DNA of 17,093 nt from Treponema sp. (GTDB lineage: Bacteria; Spirochaetota; Spirochaetia; Treponematales; Breznakiellaceae), in NCBI GenBank assembly GCA_031284105.1, contig JAITAN010000116.1, forward strand, positions 1-17,093, read 5' to 3'. Positions 1 through 7,897 of this stretch are shown in pieces. Under the pieces are notes generated by a model. That model saw only the letters and a program-made list of their open reading frames with translations, made no database searches and was not told the origin of the DNA. The position numbers and the translations under genes were made by a program. The number at the start of each line of letters is the position of its first letter. Position 1 is the stretch's first letter.

Positions 1-1
1 A

Positions 2-223
2 CGGAGTATGAGCCGGAAGGGGAACCGTCGGGACAATGCCTGTGCGGAGAGTTTTTTTAAGACGTTAAAAGCGGAAGTGGATAAGGTAGAAGGGAGACAC
101 TCAAAAGAGGAGGTGAGGGTAGCGGTATGTGAGTATATTGAACGGTATTATAATAAGCGGCGTAGACATTCGGCGCTCGGCTATGCTATACCGATAGCAT
201 TAACACATTACGGCACCGCTTAA
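2..223 (+). CDS. IS3-family transposase (OrfB), C-terminal fragment
   Basis: This is the C-terminal end of an IS3/IS150-type DDE transposase; the reading frame is open back to the window edge, so the gene begins upstream. It shows the end of the integrase core: MSRKGN, then a DNAxxE block whose Glu (residue 14 counted from the Met at base 8) is the expected catalytic glutamate, with the conserved Lys seven residues later. The ending, with YN..R.HSALGY and a Pro two residues further on, is standard for OrfB. The Met at base 8 is internal and not a real start. The protein would cut and join the ends of its own element. Whether the upstream part is intact cannot be seen. Confidence 0.9.
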   Translation, partial: RSMSRKGNRRDNACAESFFKTLKAEVDKVEGRHSKEEVRVAVCEYIERYYNKRRRHSALGYAIPIALTHYGTA

Positions 224-253
224 CCTACCGTCCGTCATATCGGGGGAAGTCCA
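224..253 (+). mobile_element. Probable right end of the IS3-family element
   Basis: The 30 bases between the transposase stop and the first unit of the 23-bp array end in GGGGGAAGTCCA. IS3-family elements usually end in CA a few tens of bases after orfB, so this is the likely right terminal inverted repeat. The left end lies outside the window, so the pairing and the target duplication cannot be tested. Confidence 0.5.
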
Positions 254-706
254 CTGTTCATGGTCATGATCTAAGGCTGTTCATGCCTATGATCTAAGCC
301 TATTCACGACCGTGAACTAAGCCTGTTCATGATCGTGATCTAAGGCTATTCATGGTCATGAACTAAGGCTATTCACGACCGTGAACTAAGCCTGTTCATG
401 GTCATGATCTAATCCTATTCACGGCCGTGAACTAAGCCTGTTCATGATCGTGATCTAGGGCTGTTCATGGTCATGATCTAAGCCTGTTCATGGTCATGAA
501 CTAAGCCTGTTCATGATCGTGAACTAAGCCTGTTATGCCGGCATAACTAATCCTATTCATGACCGTGAACTAATCCTGTTCATGGTCATGATCTAAGCCT
601 ATTCACGGCCGTGAACTAAGCCTGTTCACGATCGTGAACTAAGCCTATTCATGAGCGTGATCTAAGCCTGTTCATGGTCATGAACTAAGCCTGTTCATGA
701 TCGAAG
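254..706. repeat. Tandem array of twenty 23-bp units, each with a 14-bp palindrome
   Basis: Nineteen complete units and a truncated twentieth (from 691) follow one another at exactly 23 bp. Each unit is CTGTT or CTATT running into a palindrome, then CTAAGC or CTAATC. The palindrome varies between units but stays self-complementary: TTCATGGTCATGAA, TTCACGGCCGTGAA, TTCACGATCGTGAA, and one quite different version, TTATGCCGGCATAA (unit 13, starting at 530). The period does not divide by three and no long frame runs through, so it is not coding. It is not a CRISPR array, since there are no unique spacers. Possible roles are a series of protein-binding sites or, if transcribed, a string of short hairpins. 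I do not recognise the family. Confidence 0.95.
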
Positions 707-783
707 GGCGGGATGGCCGCGGATCTTTTAACGGGCGTCTTTAATGCGCCTCTAAAAAGGGGGGTTAGGCCTGAAGGAAGAAT

Positions 784-835
784 CCCCGCCGCAGGCGCAA
801 ACAAGCTTGCGCGCGTAAACGCGTTTGCGGCGGGG
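784..835. repeat. GC-rich hairpin repeat, copy 1
   Basis: An inverted repeat with 10-bp arms (CCCCGCCGCA at 784-793, TGCGGCGGGG at 826-835) encloses GGCGCAAACAAG and further GCAAAC/GTTTGC half-sites. A closely similar sequence lies in the opposite orientation at 16381-16426, and a shortened relative forms the terminator near 12588. This looks like a dispersed intergenic element of the REP or MITE type. A minus-strand open frame runs through it but only translates the repeats. Confidence 0.7.
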
Positions 836-868
836 TATTGAAAATTTCTCCTTGAAATTGTATCGTAT

Positions 869-896
869 GCGGGGAGAATAAATCCCCCGCGCCCCC
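869..896. repeat. Hairpin repeat GCGGGG...CCCCCGC, copy 1
   Basis: A stem-loop formed by GCGGGGA and TCCCCCGC (one G bulged) is followed directly by GCCCCC. Bases 880-896 are identical to 14845-14861 after mazG, where the stem is perfect, so this is a dispersed repeat and not a one-off terminator. No T-run follows on either side. Confidence 0.65.
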
Positions 897-916
897 GATT
901 TTACACCCCAAGGCGC

Positions 917-949
917 GCAAACGCGTTTGCAACGGGGTATTAAACCCCG
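917..949. repeat. Palindrome GCAAACGCGTTTGC and adjacent CGGGGT/ACCCCG hairpin
   Basis: A perfect 14-bp palindrome at 917-930 is followed by a second stem, CGGGGT (933-938) and ACCCCG (944-949), around ATTAA. Both parts also occur in copy 1 at 784-840 and in reverse near 12580-12595, so this is another partial copy of the same GC-rich family. It lies about 75 bases before the skp start. Confidence 0.65.
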
Positions 950-1023
950 CCGTAAGGGCGCCGTCGCGCTTCAGGCGGGCGGGCGGATTGAAACGAAGGT
1001 AGATTAATGAAAAGAGGTGAAAT

Positions 1024-1551
1024 ATGAGAAATATGAAAAAATTGTCGGCGTTTTGTTTGTTTCTTGCGGCGTTTCTTGCGCGGGCCGGCGCGCAGCAGCT
1101 TACCCGCTTCGCGGTGGTCGATCTTGACAAGGTAACTGTGGCGTTCTTTAAGGAATCCAAGGCGTATCGTGATTATGAAGATCAAAAAGTTAGGGTGCAG
1201 AGGGATTTGGAACAAAAAGCTAAAAATTTTACGGCATTAAAACAGTCCCAATACGATGCTCAAAACAGGGGAAATACGGAAGAGGCCTTACGGTTGAGAA
1301 ACGAAGTCATTAGACAGCAGGAATACCTTCAGGAATACGAGCGGACAGTCCGCGCCGAACTTGAGTATCAGAGAACGCAGCTCACTCAAACCGACGCCTT
1401 TTGGCAGCAGGTGAACAACGAAATCCGCTATATTGCCGAGAGCGAGGGCTATACCATGGTGCTTGACAGCAAGACGCAGGGAATAATCTGGTACAGCGCT
1501 TCGGTGGATATTACGCAAAAACTTATTGAAAATCTGCGCTCAAAACGATAG
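1024..1551 (+). CDS. skp: Skp/OmpH-family periplasmic chaperone
   Basis: This 175-residue secreted protein is of the Skp (OmpH) type, which holds unfolded outer-membrane proteins in the periplasm on their way to the BamA machine. Residues 1-23 form a signal peptide (MRNMKK, hydrophobic core, probable cleavage after AGA). The mature start, FAVVDLDKV, matches the family opening. A long charged, Gln- and Glu-rich helical region at about 45-120 would form the coiled-coil tentacle, and GYTMVLDSKTQGIIWYS near the end matches the family's C-terminal strands. The start at 1024 is preceded by AAGAGGTG at good spacing; the ATG at 1033 is less well placed. It lies 48 bases before mutS. In Treponema I would expect bamA upstream; here repeats and an insertion sequence occupy that side. 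Confidence 0.85.
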   Translation: MRNMKKLSAFCLFLAAFLARAGAQQLTRFAVVDLDKVTVAFFKESKAYRDYEDQKVRVQRDLEQKAKNFTALKQSQYDAQNRGNTEEALRLRNEVIRQQEYLQEYERTVRAELEYQRTQLTQTDAFWQQVNNEIRYIAESEGYTMVLDSKTQGIIWYSASVDITQKLIENLRSKR

Positions 1552-1599
1552 CGCGCCTCTCATGGCCGCGTTTCTCATATACAAAAGTAGGTAAGAAAA

Positions 1600-4284
1600 A
1601 TGAAAAATGGTAATACTCCTATGCTCGATCAGTACCGCAGAATCAAAAAGGAACAAAAAGGCGCGATTTTGTTCTTTCGGTTAGGAGACTTTTATGAGAT
1701 GTTCGCCGATGACGCGGTGGAAGTCTCCGGCTTACTCAACCTCACGCTTACGAGTAGAAGTTCGCTGCCCATGTGCGGCGTGCCGTATCATGCGGCGCGT
1801 TCCTATATCGCACGCCTCTTAAAGCTGGGGAAAAAGGTTGCGGTGTGCGAACAGATCACCGAACCGGGCAAGGGGCTTATCGAGCGCAAGGTGGTTGAGG
1901 TGGTTACGCCCGGCGTTATCATTGACGAAGATTTTCTTGATAAAGGGTCTTCCAACTACCTTGCATGCCTGTGCCGCAGCGGAGGCTTGTTTTCTTTCGC
2001 TTACATTGATATTTCCGCAGGGGACTTTTACGCCACCGCGTTTGATTATGAAAACGCGGTGCCTAAAATACGACAGGAACTTGAGCGTCTTCAAATGAGG
2101 GAAATAATAGTTCAGGAATCCTTGCTCCATGACGGCCCCATTGCCGCGGTGTTTGAAGACCGGAGCGCCTTGGTGATCAACCGCTGGGAGGACTGGCTTT
2201 TTGACGGAGAACGAAGCGTCAAGCGTCTCAAGCGGCAATTCCGCTCCTTGAAAGGGTTCGGGCTTGACGATGATTCGCCCGAGGCCCTATCTGCGGGCGC
2301 GTTACTTGATTACCTTGATGAAACCGCAGGCGGCGTTATTCCCCATGTTACGTCCATCCGCCTCTACAGCGATACCGAATTCGTCTGTATAGACGAGTCG
2401 AGTCAACGCAATCTGGAACTCATCAAAAACCTGCAAAACGGAGACGGCCGCTTCACGCTTTTTGAAGCGCTTGATGAAACCCGTACCGCAATGGGACGCC
2501 GTCTGCTGAAACGCCGCCTTTTGCAGCCGCTGCGAAACCCCCTCGACATAAACCGGCGGCTCGACATGGTAGACAAGTTCTACCGCGACCAGAAAACATT
2601 AGAGCGTATACGCGACATATTGGGAAAAACGCCGGACCTTGAGCGGCTTTTATCCCGTCTCGCTATGGATAAGGCGCACGGCAAAGATATGCTTGCCATA
2701 AAAAACGCGCTTGTTTCCTTTTCTTCTCTTGAAGCTTTATGTGAAGGCTTCATATTCGAACATTCCGCTGCCGCGTCTTTTAATGAAGAACACGTCGTTC
2801 TGTTGGAAGAAACGCGGAATATGCTTACCCGCGGCTTGCATGAAGAGCCTTCTATCCTGCTTACCGAAGGCAATCTGATTCGGAGCGGCTACAATGCGGA
2901 ATTAGATACGCTCCACGCCCTGCGGGACAATGGACGCGGTATGCTTGAGGCGTATCTGGAGGAAGAGCGGCGTGCGACCGGTATTTCGAGCCTTAAAATC
3001 CGGTATAACCGCTTAATCGGGTATTATTTTGAAGTTACTAAAAATCATCTGTCAAAGGTGCCCGCGTACTTTTTCAAGCGGCAGGGGCTTGTCAACGGTG
3101 AACGTTTTTCCACGGATAAACTGGCCGCGCTTGAATCCGATATTAACTCGGCTTCCGACAACATAATTGAGCTTGAAAAGAAACTCTTTCTTGGATTGCG
3201 TGAAAAAACGAAAGCCTGTTTGAACGAATTAACCGCAGCGAGCGCGCGTATCGCCGAAGTGGACGCCGCCCAATCCCTTGCCCGCGCCGCGACGCTCCGG
3301 CTGTGGACGCGTCCCGAGCTGCATGAAGGACGCGATCTGCACGTTACCGAATCCCGTCATCCGGTGGTGGAATCCCATTTGCCGCGGGGCGAGTTTATTC
3401 CCAACGATATATGCCTTAACGGGGACGGCGTTACCTTCGCGCTCATCACGGGACCGAACATGGCGGGAAAATCGACCTACCTCCGGCAGGCCGCGCTCAT
3501 CGTCATCATGGCGCAGATGGGGAGTTTCGTACCCGCCGCAAGAGCAAGCATCGGGCTTGTAGACCGTGTTTACTGCCGCGTGGGAGCATCGGATAATCTG
3601 GCGCGCGGGGAATCGACCTTTCTGGTTGAGATGAACGAAACCGCCTATATCCTGCATACGGCTACGGAAAAAAGTCTGGTCATTATGGATGAGGTAGGGC
3701 GAGGCACCGGTACGAAGGACGGTCTTGCGATTGCATGGTCCGTAAGCGAGGAACTCCTAAATACCATCCAATGCCGCACGTTTTTCGCGACCCATTACCA
3801 TGAACTTTCCTCAATCGTGCATCCGCACATGGCGAATTGTTCCATGGAAGTACTCGACAACGAAGGCGAGCTCGTTTTCCTGCGGAAACTCAAAGACGGC
3901 GCGGCGTTGGAATCCTACGGTCTCCACGCGGCTCGTCTTGCCGGTTTAAGCGCTCCGGTACTTGAACGCGCCGGAATCATCATGGAACGCTTGCGGGCGA
4001 ATGAGGCGGCGTTAAAAACGCCCGTTATGGGGAATGGACGCGCTCCGCTTACGGCGCCGCCGCCAACGCCGCCGGTTACGGGCGGCCCCGAGACGAAACG
4101 GCAGGCGGCTGTTATCCGCGAGATCGCCGCTTTAGACGTCAACGCGCTTACTCCGCTTGACGCGCTCAACCGGATATACGAATGGAAGCGGCTGCTGGAA
4201 GGCGTTGCAGTTAAACAGAGAGCGGCTCGCCCGCGTAAACAGAAACCATCTGCCGACGGAGCCGTTTTATTTGAATTTGTGTGA
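1600..4284 (+). CDS. mutS: DNA mismatch repair protein MutS
   Basis: MutS recognises mismatched bases and small loops and starts repair in an ATP-dependent way with MutL. At 894 residues it is slightly longer than the roughly 850 of E. coli. The mismatch-wedge motif F-Y-E is at residues 31-33 (GDFYEMF), followed by CGVPYHA of domain I. Core and clamp regions fill about 120-590. The ATPase domain has Walker A GPNMAGKST at 618-626, the STFLVEMNE segment, Walker B with D697-E698 (VIMDEVGRGT) and the TFFATHYHEL switch. An unusual Pro/Gly/Thr-rich linker at about 810-830 separates the ATPase domain from a short C-terminal helical region (LTPLDALNRIYEWKRLL), the usual tetramer or MutL-contact end. 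A GTAGG Shine-Dalgarno-like stretch precedes the start. Confidence 0.97.
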   Translation: MKNGNTPMLDQYRRIKKEQKGAILFFRLGDFYEMFADDAVEVSGLLNLTLTSRSSLPMCGVPYHAARSYIARLLKLGKKVAVCEQITEPGKGLIERKVVEVVTPGVIIDEDFLDKGSSNYLACLCRSGGLFSFAYIDISAGDFYATAFDYENAVPKIRQELERLQMREIIVQESLLHDGPIAAVFEDRSALVINRWEDWLFDGERSVKRLKRQFRSLKGFGLDDDSPEALSAGALLDYLDETAGGVIPHVTSIRLYSDTEFVCIDESSQRNLELIKNLQNGDGRFTLFEALDETRTAMGRRLLKRRLLQPLRNPLDINRRLDMVDKFYRDQKTLERIRDILGKTPDLERLLSRLAMDKAHGKDMLAIKNALVSFSSLEALCEGFIFEHSAAASFNEEHVVLLEETRNMLTRGLHEEPSILLTEGNLIRSGYNAELDTLHALRDNGRGMLEAYLEEERRATGISSLKIRYNRLIGYYFEVTKNHLSKVPAYFFKRQGLVNGERFSTDKLAALESDINSASDNIIELEKKLFLGLREKTKACLNELTAASARIAEVDAAQSLARAATLRLWTRPELHEGRDLHVTESRHPVVESHLPRGEFIPNDICLNGDGVTFALITGPNMAGKSTYLRQAALIVIMAQMGSFVPAARASIGLVDRVYCRVGASDNLARGESTFLVEMNETAYILHTATEKSLVIMDEVGRGTGTKDGLAIAWSVSEELLNTIQCRTFFATHYHELSSIVHPHMANCSMEVLDNEGELVFLRKLKDGAALESYGLHAARLAGLSAPVLERAGIIMERLRANEAALKTPVMGNGRAPLTAPPPTPPVTGGPETKRQAAVIREIAALDVNALTPLDALNRIYEWKRLLEGVAVKQRAARPRKQKPSADGAVLFEFV

Positions 4285-4324
4285 TGGCTTCGCTTTTAAT
4301 TTCGTAAGAATCTCCGTAACCTCC

Positions 4325-4353
4325 TAGACGGTTACACAGAAAATGCGTATATT
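4325..4353 (+). promoter_or_regulatory. Probable sigma-70-type promoter for ftsH
   Basis: A TAGACG -35 box and a TATATT -10 box are separated by 17 bases. The -10 ends 8 bases before the ftsH ATG, so transcription should start almost at the start codon. No Shine-Dalgarno sequence could fit between them. Positions may be off by one base. Confidence 0.55.
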
Positions 4354-4361
4354 AGATAGCT

Positions 4362-6314
4362 ATGAGAATAAAACCGCCATCCAAATTTTGGAAGTTTTCT
4401 TTAATATATATTCTTGTGTTTGTTGTGGGCATAAGCGTCTTTAACCGTGTAACCGCTGCAAAAGCTGCACCGGTTATTGATTTCTCTGAATTTAAGGAAA
4501 AGATCGTTTCCGGGGAAATCAAGCGGGTTGAGTTGAGCGATTCGTGGTTTACCGGATTTTCAACGCCGGAAAAACCAAAAGGCGCCACGAATCAGGTTTT
4601 CAAGAATCCTGCCACGATTACGTTGCCTTCCGAAAAGGTATATAGGACTGTACCTATTAACGATCCGGACATCATCAAAATAATGGATGATTACGCTATA
4701 AAATACTACGCAACTTCCCGCGAGGGAAGCACGCTGCTGAATATTCTCTTTACGTGGGGCTTACCCATTATCTTTTTCATCATAGTATGGCGCTTCCTCT
4801 TAAAACGTATGGGAAATTTGGGGGGCGGAATGCTTACCGCAGGACAGAACAAAACCCTTATCGTGGCGGAAGGCGATATCGCCACCCGTTTCGCCGATGT
4901 CGCGGGCGTTGACGAAGCGAAAGAGGAGCTTGTCGAGGTGGTTGATTTCCTCAAGAATCCAAAGAAATACATAGATATAGGCGGCAAGATACCCAAAGGC
5001 GTACTTTTAGTGGGACCGCCGGGCACTGGAAAGACCTTGCTCGCCCGCGCGGTCGCCGGAGAAGCCGGCGTGTCGTTTTTCCGCATGAGCGGAGCGGATT
5101 TTGTGGAAATGTTCGTGGGTGTTGGTGCGGCGCGTGTGCGCGACCTGTTCAACCAAGCAAGAAACAAAGCGCCGTGCATTGTCTTTATCGACGAGCTTGA
5201 CGCCATAGGCAAAAGCCGTATCAACAGTATGGCGGGTGGTAATGACGAGCGAGAACAAACCTTGAACCAGCTCCTTGTCGAGATGGATGGCTTTGATACG
5301 GCCGGCGGCCTCATCGTCCTTGCCGCTACCAATAGACCAGATGTGCTCGATCCCGCGCTTTTGCGTCCAGGACGTTTTGATCGGCAGGTGCTTGTCGATA
5401 AACCCGATCTCAAAGGGCGGGAATCTATATTGAAGATACATGCGAAGAGCGTGAAGCTCGACTCCCATGTTGATCTTGAAGCCATCGCCCGCATCACGTC
5501 CGGTTTTGCAGGCGCGGATTTAGCGAACATCGTGAACGAGGCGGCTCTGCTTGCTGTGCGGAATTCTCGCGTGTATGTGAGTCAAAAAGATTTTGAGGAA
5601 GCCATTGAAAAAACTGTCGCGGGATTGCAGAAGAAAACACGGGTGTTAAAACCGGAGGAACGGAAACTCACCGCGTACCACGAAACAGGACACGCGCTTG
5701 TCGCTGCTTTTACACCGGGCGCGGATCCGGTACAGAAAATCTCAATCATTCCGCGCGGCTATGCACTGGGCTATACCTTGCAAATGCCGGTTGAAGACCG
5801 TTACACGGTTACTCACTCCCACCTTATCGGAAAGATAGACACCCTTTTGGGCGGACGCATCGCCGAAGAGATGATTTCCGGCGAGTTTTCCACAGGCGCG
5901 GCAAGCGACATTACCAAAGCTACGGATATCGCTCGTAAGATGATCACCGATTACGGTATGAGCGACCGTTTCAGAAACGTTGCTCTTACCACACGAGGCA
6001 CGGGTATGCTTGGCGACTCCCGTGATGAGCCGATGTTTCATCGAGAGTACTCCGAATCGACTCAGCAGTACATTGACGAAGAAGTTGCTCGCATCATGGA
6101 AGAACGGTATGCGTATGTTAGGCGTTTATTGGAAGAAAAACGGCCGTTACTGGATAGTATCGCGTCAAAGCTGCTTGAACAGGAGTCCTTGGAAGAAAAA
6201 GAGTTTAAGCGCCTTGTAAACGCTTATTCTTCTGCCGGTCATCAGACGGTTAAAACCGCCGTTAAAGAAAGTACGCCGGTGCAGCCCCTTGACCTTAAGA
6301 GTGATACACCGTAA
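4362..6314 (+). CDS. ftsH: ATP-dependent zinc metalloprotease FtsH
   Basis: FtsH is a membrane-anchored hexameric AAA+ protease that removes misassembled membrane proteins and some short-lived cytoplasmic ones. This 650-residue protein has the full layout: transmembrane segment 1 at about 10-28, a periplasmic domain, transmembrane segment 2 at about 123-143, the AAA module with Walker A GPPGTGKT (218-225), Walker B IVFIDELDAIG, and the second region of homology ATNRPDVLDPALLRPGRFDR with its arginine fingers. The peptidase has zinc motif HETGH at 440-444 and the third zinc ligand probably D516 in GAASDITKAT. There is no Shine-Dalgarno sequence, and a promoter lies immediately upstream. The next gene follows after 9 bases. 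Confidence 0.97.
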   Translation: MRIKPPSKFWKFSLIYILVFVVGISVFNRVTAAKAAPVIDFSEFKEKIVSGEIKRVELSDSWFTGFSTPEKPKGATNQVFKNPATITLPSEKVYRTVPINDPDIIKIMDDYAIKYYATSREGSTLLNILFTWGLPIIFFIIVWRFLLKRMGNLGGGMLTAGQNKTLIVAEGDIATRFADVAGVDEAKEELVEVVDFLKNPKKYIDIGGKIPKGVLLVGPPGTGKTLLARAVAGEAGVSFFRMSGADFVEMFVGVGAARVRDLFNQARNKAPCIVFIDELDAIGKSRINSMAGGNDEREQTLNQLLVEMDGFDTAGGLIVLAATNRPDVLDPALLRPGRFDRQVLVDKPDLKGRESILKIHAKSVKLDSHVDLEAIARITSGFAGADLANIVNEAALLAVRNSRVYVSQKDFEEAIEKTVAGLQKKTRVLKPEERKLTAYHETGHALVAAFTPGADPVQKISIIPRGYALGYTLQMPVEDRYTVTHSHLIGKIDTLLGGRIAEEMISGEFSTGAASDITKATDIARKMITDYGMSDRFRNVALTTRGTGMLGDSRDEPMFHREYSESTQQYIDEEVARIMEERYAYVRRLLEEKRPLLDSIASKLLEQESLEEKEFKRLVNAYSSAGHQTVKTAVKESTPVQPLDLKSDTP

Positions 6315-6323
6315 AGTTTTAGT

Positions 6324-6752
6324 ATGGATGCTCATAAGCCACTTCGCCTCGTAGTTTTTCTTTATGAACTCATTCGGTTTATCGATATGGTCAAGGAAAT
6401 GCGGTTCTTTTTATTTATAAATGAGATTATTCAGCCGGATAACCTTCAACTACTCGTATGGTTTGCGCCGAATATGCTTTTTCCTCTAATGACATTTTTC
6501 TTGTTTCTTTCCCTTGATACCTACATGTCATATTTTCCGCTCTACATAGCGGGAAAATGCGTAACTTTGGCGTTAAGTATCCGGCACCTACTGGGTGCGA
6601 TGTTGTATCAACAAGGAGGAAATTCTATACTTTTTACTTTTTTTTTGACAGTGGGAGATTTAGTTTGTATAATAACTTTTATGTTGATCAGGAATAGCTT
6701 AAAAAAGCGTGGGAAACACGATGAAGAAAATGTACCTGGAGATGAAACATGA
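6324..6752 (+). CDS. Small membrane protein of unknown function
   Basis: I do not recognise a family for this 142-residue protein. It opens with an amphipathic stretch (PLRLVVFLYELIRFIDMVKE) and has about three hydrophobic segments: near 46-62, near 68-90 (less certain), and 102-122. It ends in a highly charged tail (KKRGKHDEENVPGDET) that is probably cytoplasmic. It begins 9 bases after ftsH, and its TGA overlaps the ATG of the MinD-like gene by 4 bases, which suggests translational coupling. The tight placement between a membrane protease and a membrane-associated ATPase makes a membrane partner or anchor for the ATPase a reasonable guess, but nothing in the sequence proves it. Confidence 0.75.
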   Translation: MDAHKPLRLVVFLYELIRFIDMVKEMRFFLFINEIIQPDNLQLLVWFAPNMLFPLMTFFLFLSLDTYMSYFPLYIAGKCVTLALSIRHLLGAMLYQQGGNSILFTFFLTVGDLVCIITFMLIRNSLKKRGKHDEENVPGDET

Positions 6753-7897
6753 GAATAATCCCTGTTGCAAGCGGTAAAGGCGGTGTCGGTAAATCTCTGA
6801 TTGCCGCAAATTTGGGAGTAGCGTTCGCTCAGGCAGGGAAGCGGGTTGTACTGGCTGATCTTGATATAGGGGCGTCGAACTTGCATCTGGTTATTGGGCG
6901 GCAGGCGCCTAAAGCGGGCATCGGCACTTTTCTGAACAATCCGAAATCGGATTTTGCCAAAGTGATTACTGAAACCGATGTGAGCGGATTGCGCTTCATT
7001 CCCGGCGACACCGAAATTCCCGGGCTTGCGAACCTGAAACCATCTCAACGTAACCTCTTAGTAAAGAAATTGCTTTCTCTACAGGAGGATACGGATATCC
7101 TTATCATAGACTTAGGCGCGGGTACCCACCAATCTATACTTGATTTCTTCCTGCTTTCGGGACAGGGCATTGTGGTAACGTCCCCTGCGGTAACGGCTGT
7201 ACTTAACGCTTATGTGTTCCTCAAAAATACGGTGTTCAGAATGATGTACACCATCTTTGGGAAAGGAACCAAGGCGCACGACTATCTTGAGCAGAAACGC
7301 CGTGAGGAAAGCAGCGGACCGCACCGTTTGTATATTCCGAAACTGTTACCGGACATAAAGACGCTCGATCCTGTTTCATACAAGGATTTTATGGATCATC
7401 TCAATCGGTTCCATCCCCGCCTTATTACCAATATGATAGAGAATCCTAAAGATGTAGATGTGGGTATGAAGATACGGCGTTCCTGCGAAGAGTATCTTGC
7501 TATGAAGATCGAGCATCTCGGTATCATATACCGTGATTCTTTGCAAGACATAAGCCTTGCTGCACGGCTTCCCATAACGCTTTATAAGTCCAATTCCATT
7601 CTTTCCCAAGCGATTTACCGCATAGCGGATAAAATACTCTATTCTGAAGAAGAACACTTCAATCTAACGGATAAAGAGATCGGCGAGAGTTTCTATGAAG
7701 CCGGATTAGAAGCCGAGATTGATTTTGAAACCAAGATGGAATATGTGGAAGAGCTCCTCCATTCGGGCGCTTTGTCTAACGGAGACCTTGTGGAAACCGT
7801 AAAAACCCAGCAACTTGAAATAAACAAGCTCCGTAAAGAGAACAATTTCCTTAAATTAAAACTTTCCAAAGCGATGTCTCTAGGATACAAACCATGA
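6749..7897 (+). CDS. MinD/FlhG-like P-loop ATPase with C-terminal coiled coil
   Basis: This is a 382-residue member of the MinD/ParA/FlhG superfamily, dimerising ATPases that position cell-division, flagellar or chromosome-segregation machinery. The deviant Walker A, SGKGGVGKS (8-16), has both lysines (K10 and K15). LADLDIGASN holds the switch aspartates at 37 and 39, and ILIIDLGAGTHQSILDFF is the Walker B/switch II region. The protein is longer than typical MinD (about 260-270). The extra C-terminal part includes a probable coiled coil at about 350-375 (QQLEINKLRKENNFLKLKL) in place of a clear MinD membrane-targeting helix. GGAGAT precedes the ATG. It overlaps both neighbours by 4 bases. FlhG-like flagellar placement would suit a spirochaete, but no flagellar gene lies nearby. 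Confidence 0.85.
   Translation: MRIIPVASGKGGVGKSLIAANLGVAFAQAGKRVVLADLDIGASNLHLVIGRQAPKAGIGTFLNNPKSDFAKVITETDVSGLRFIPGDTEIPGLANLKPSQRNLLVKKLLSLQEDTDILIIDLGAGTHQSILDFFLLSGQGIVVTSPAVTAVLNAYVFLKNTVFRMMYTIFGKGTKAHDYLEQKRREESSGPHRLYIPKLLPDIKTLDPVSYKDFMDHLNRFHPRLITNMIENPKDVDVGMKIRRSCEEYLAMKIEHLGIIYRDSLQDISLAARLPITLYKSNSILSQAIYRIADKILYSEEEHFNLTDKEIGESFYEAGLEAEIDFETKMEYVEELLHSGALSNGDLVETVKTQQLEINKLRKENNFLKLKLSKAMSLGYKP

Noticed and set aside
254..706. CRISPR array
   Set aside because: Units follow each other without unique spacers, the unit is only 23 bp and no cas gene is present.
765..1160. Minus-strand 131-residue frame with internal peptide repeat NTPxQTRLRA
   Set aside because: The peptide repeat is the translation of the GC-rich dispersed DNA repeats, and the frame overlaps the start of skp on the other strand.
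4706..5530. Minus-strand 274-residue frame
   Set aside because: It is antisense to the ftsH ATPase region, Ser/Pro-rich and without family features.
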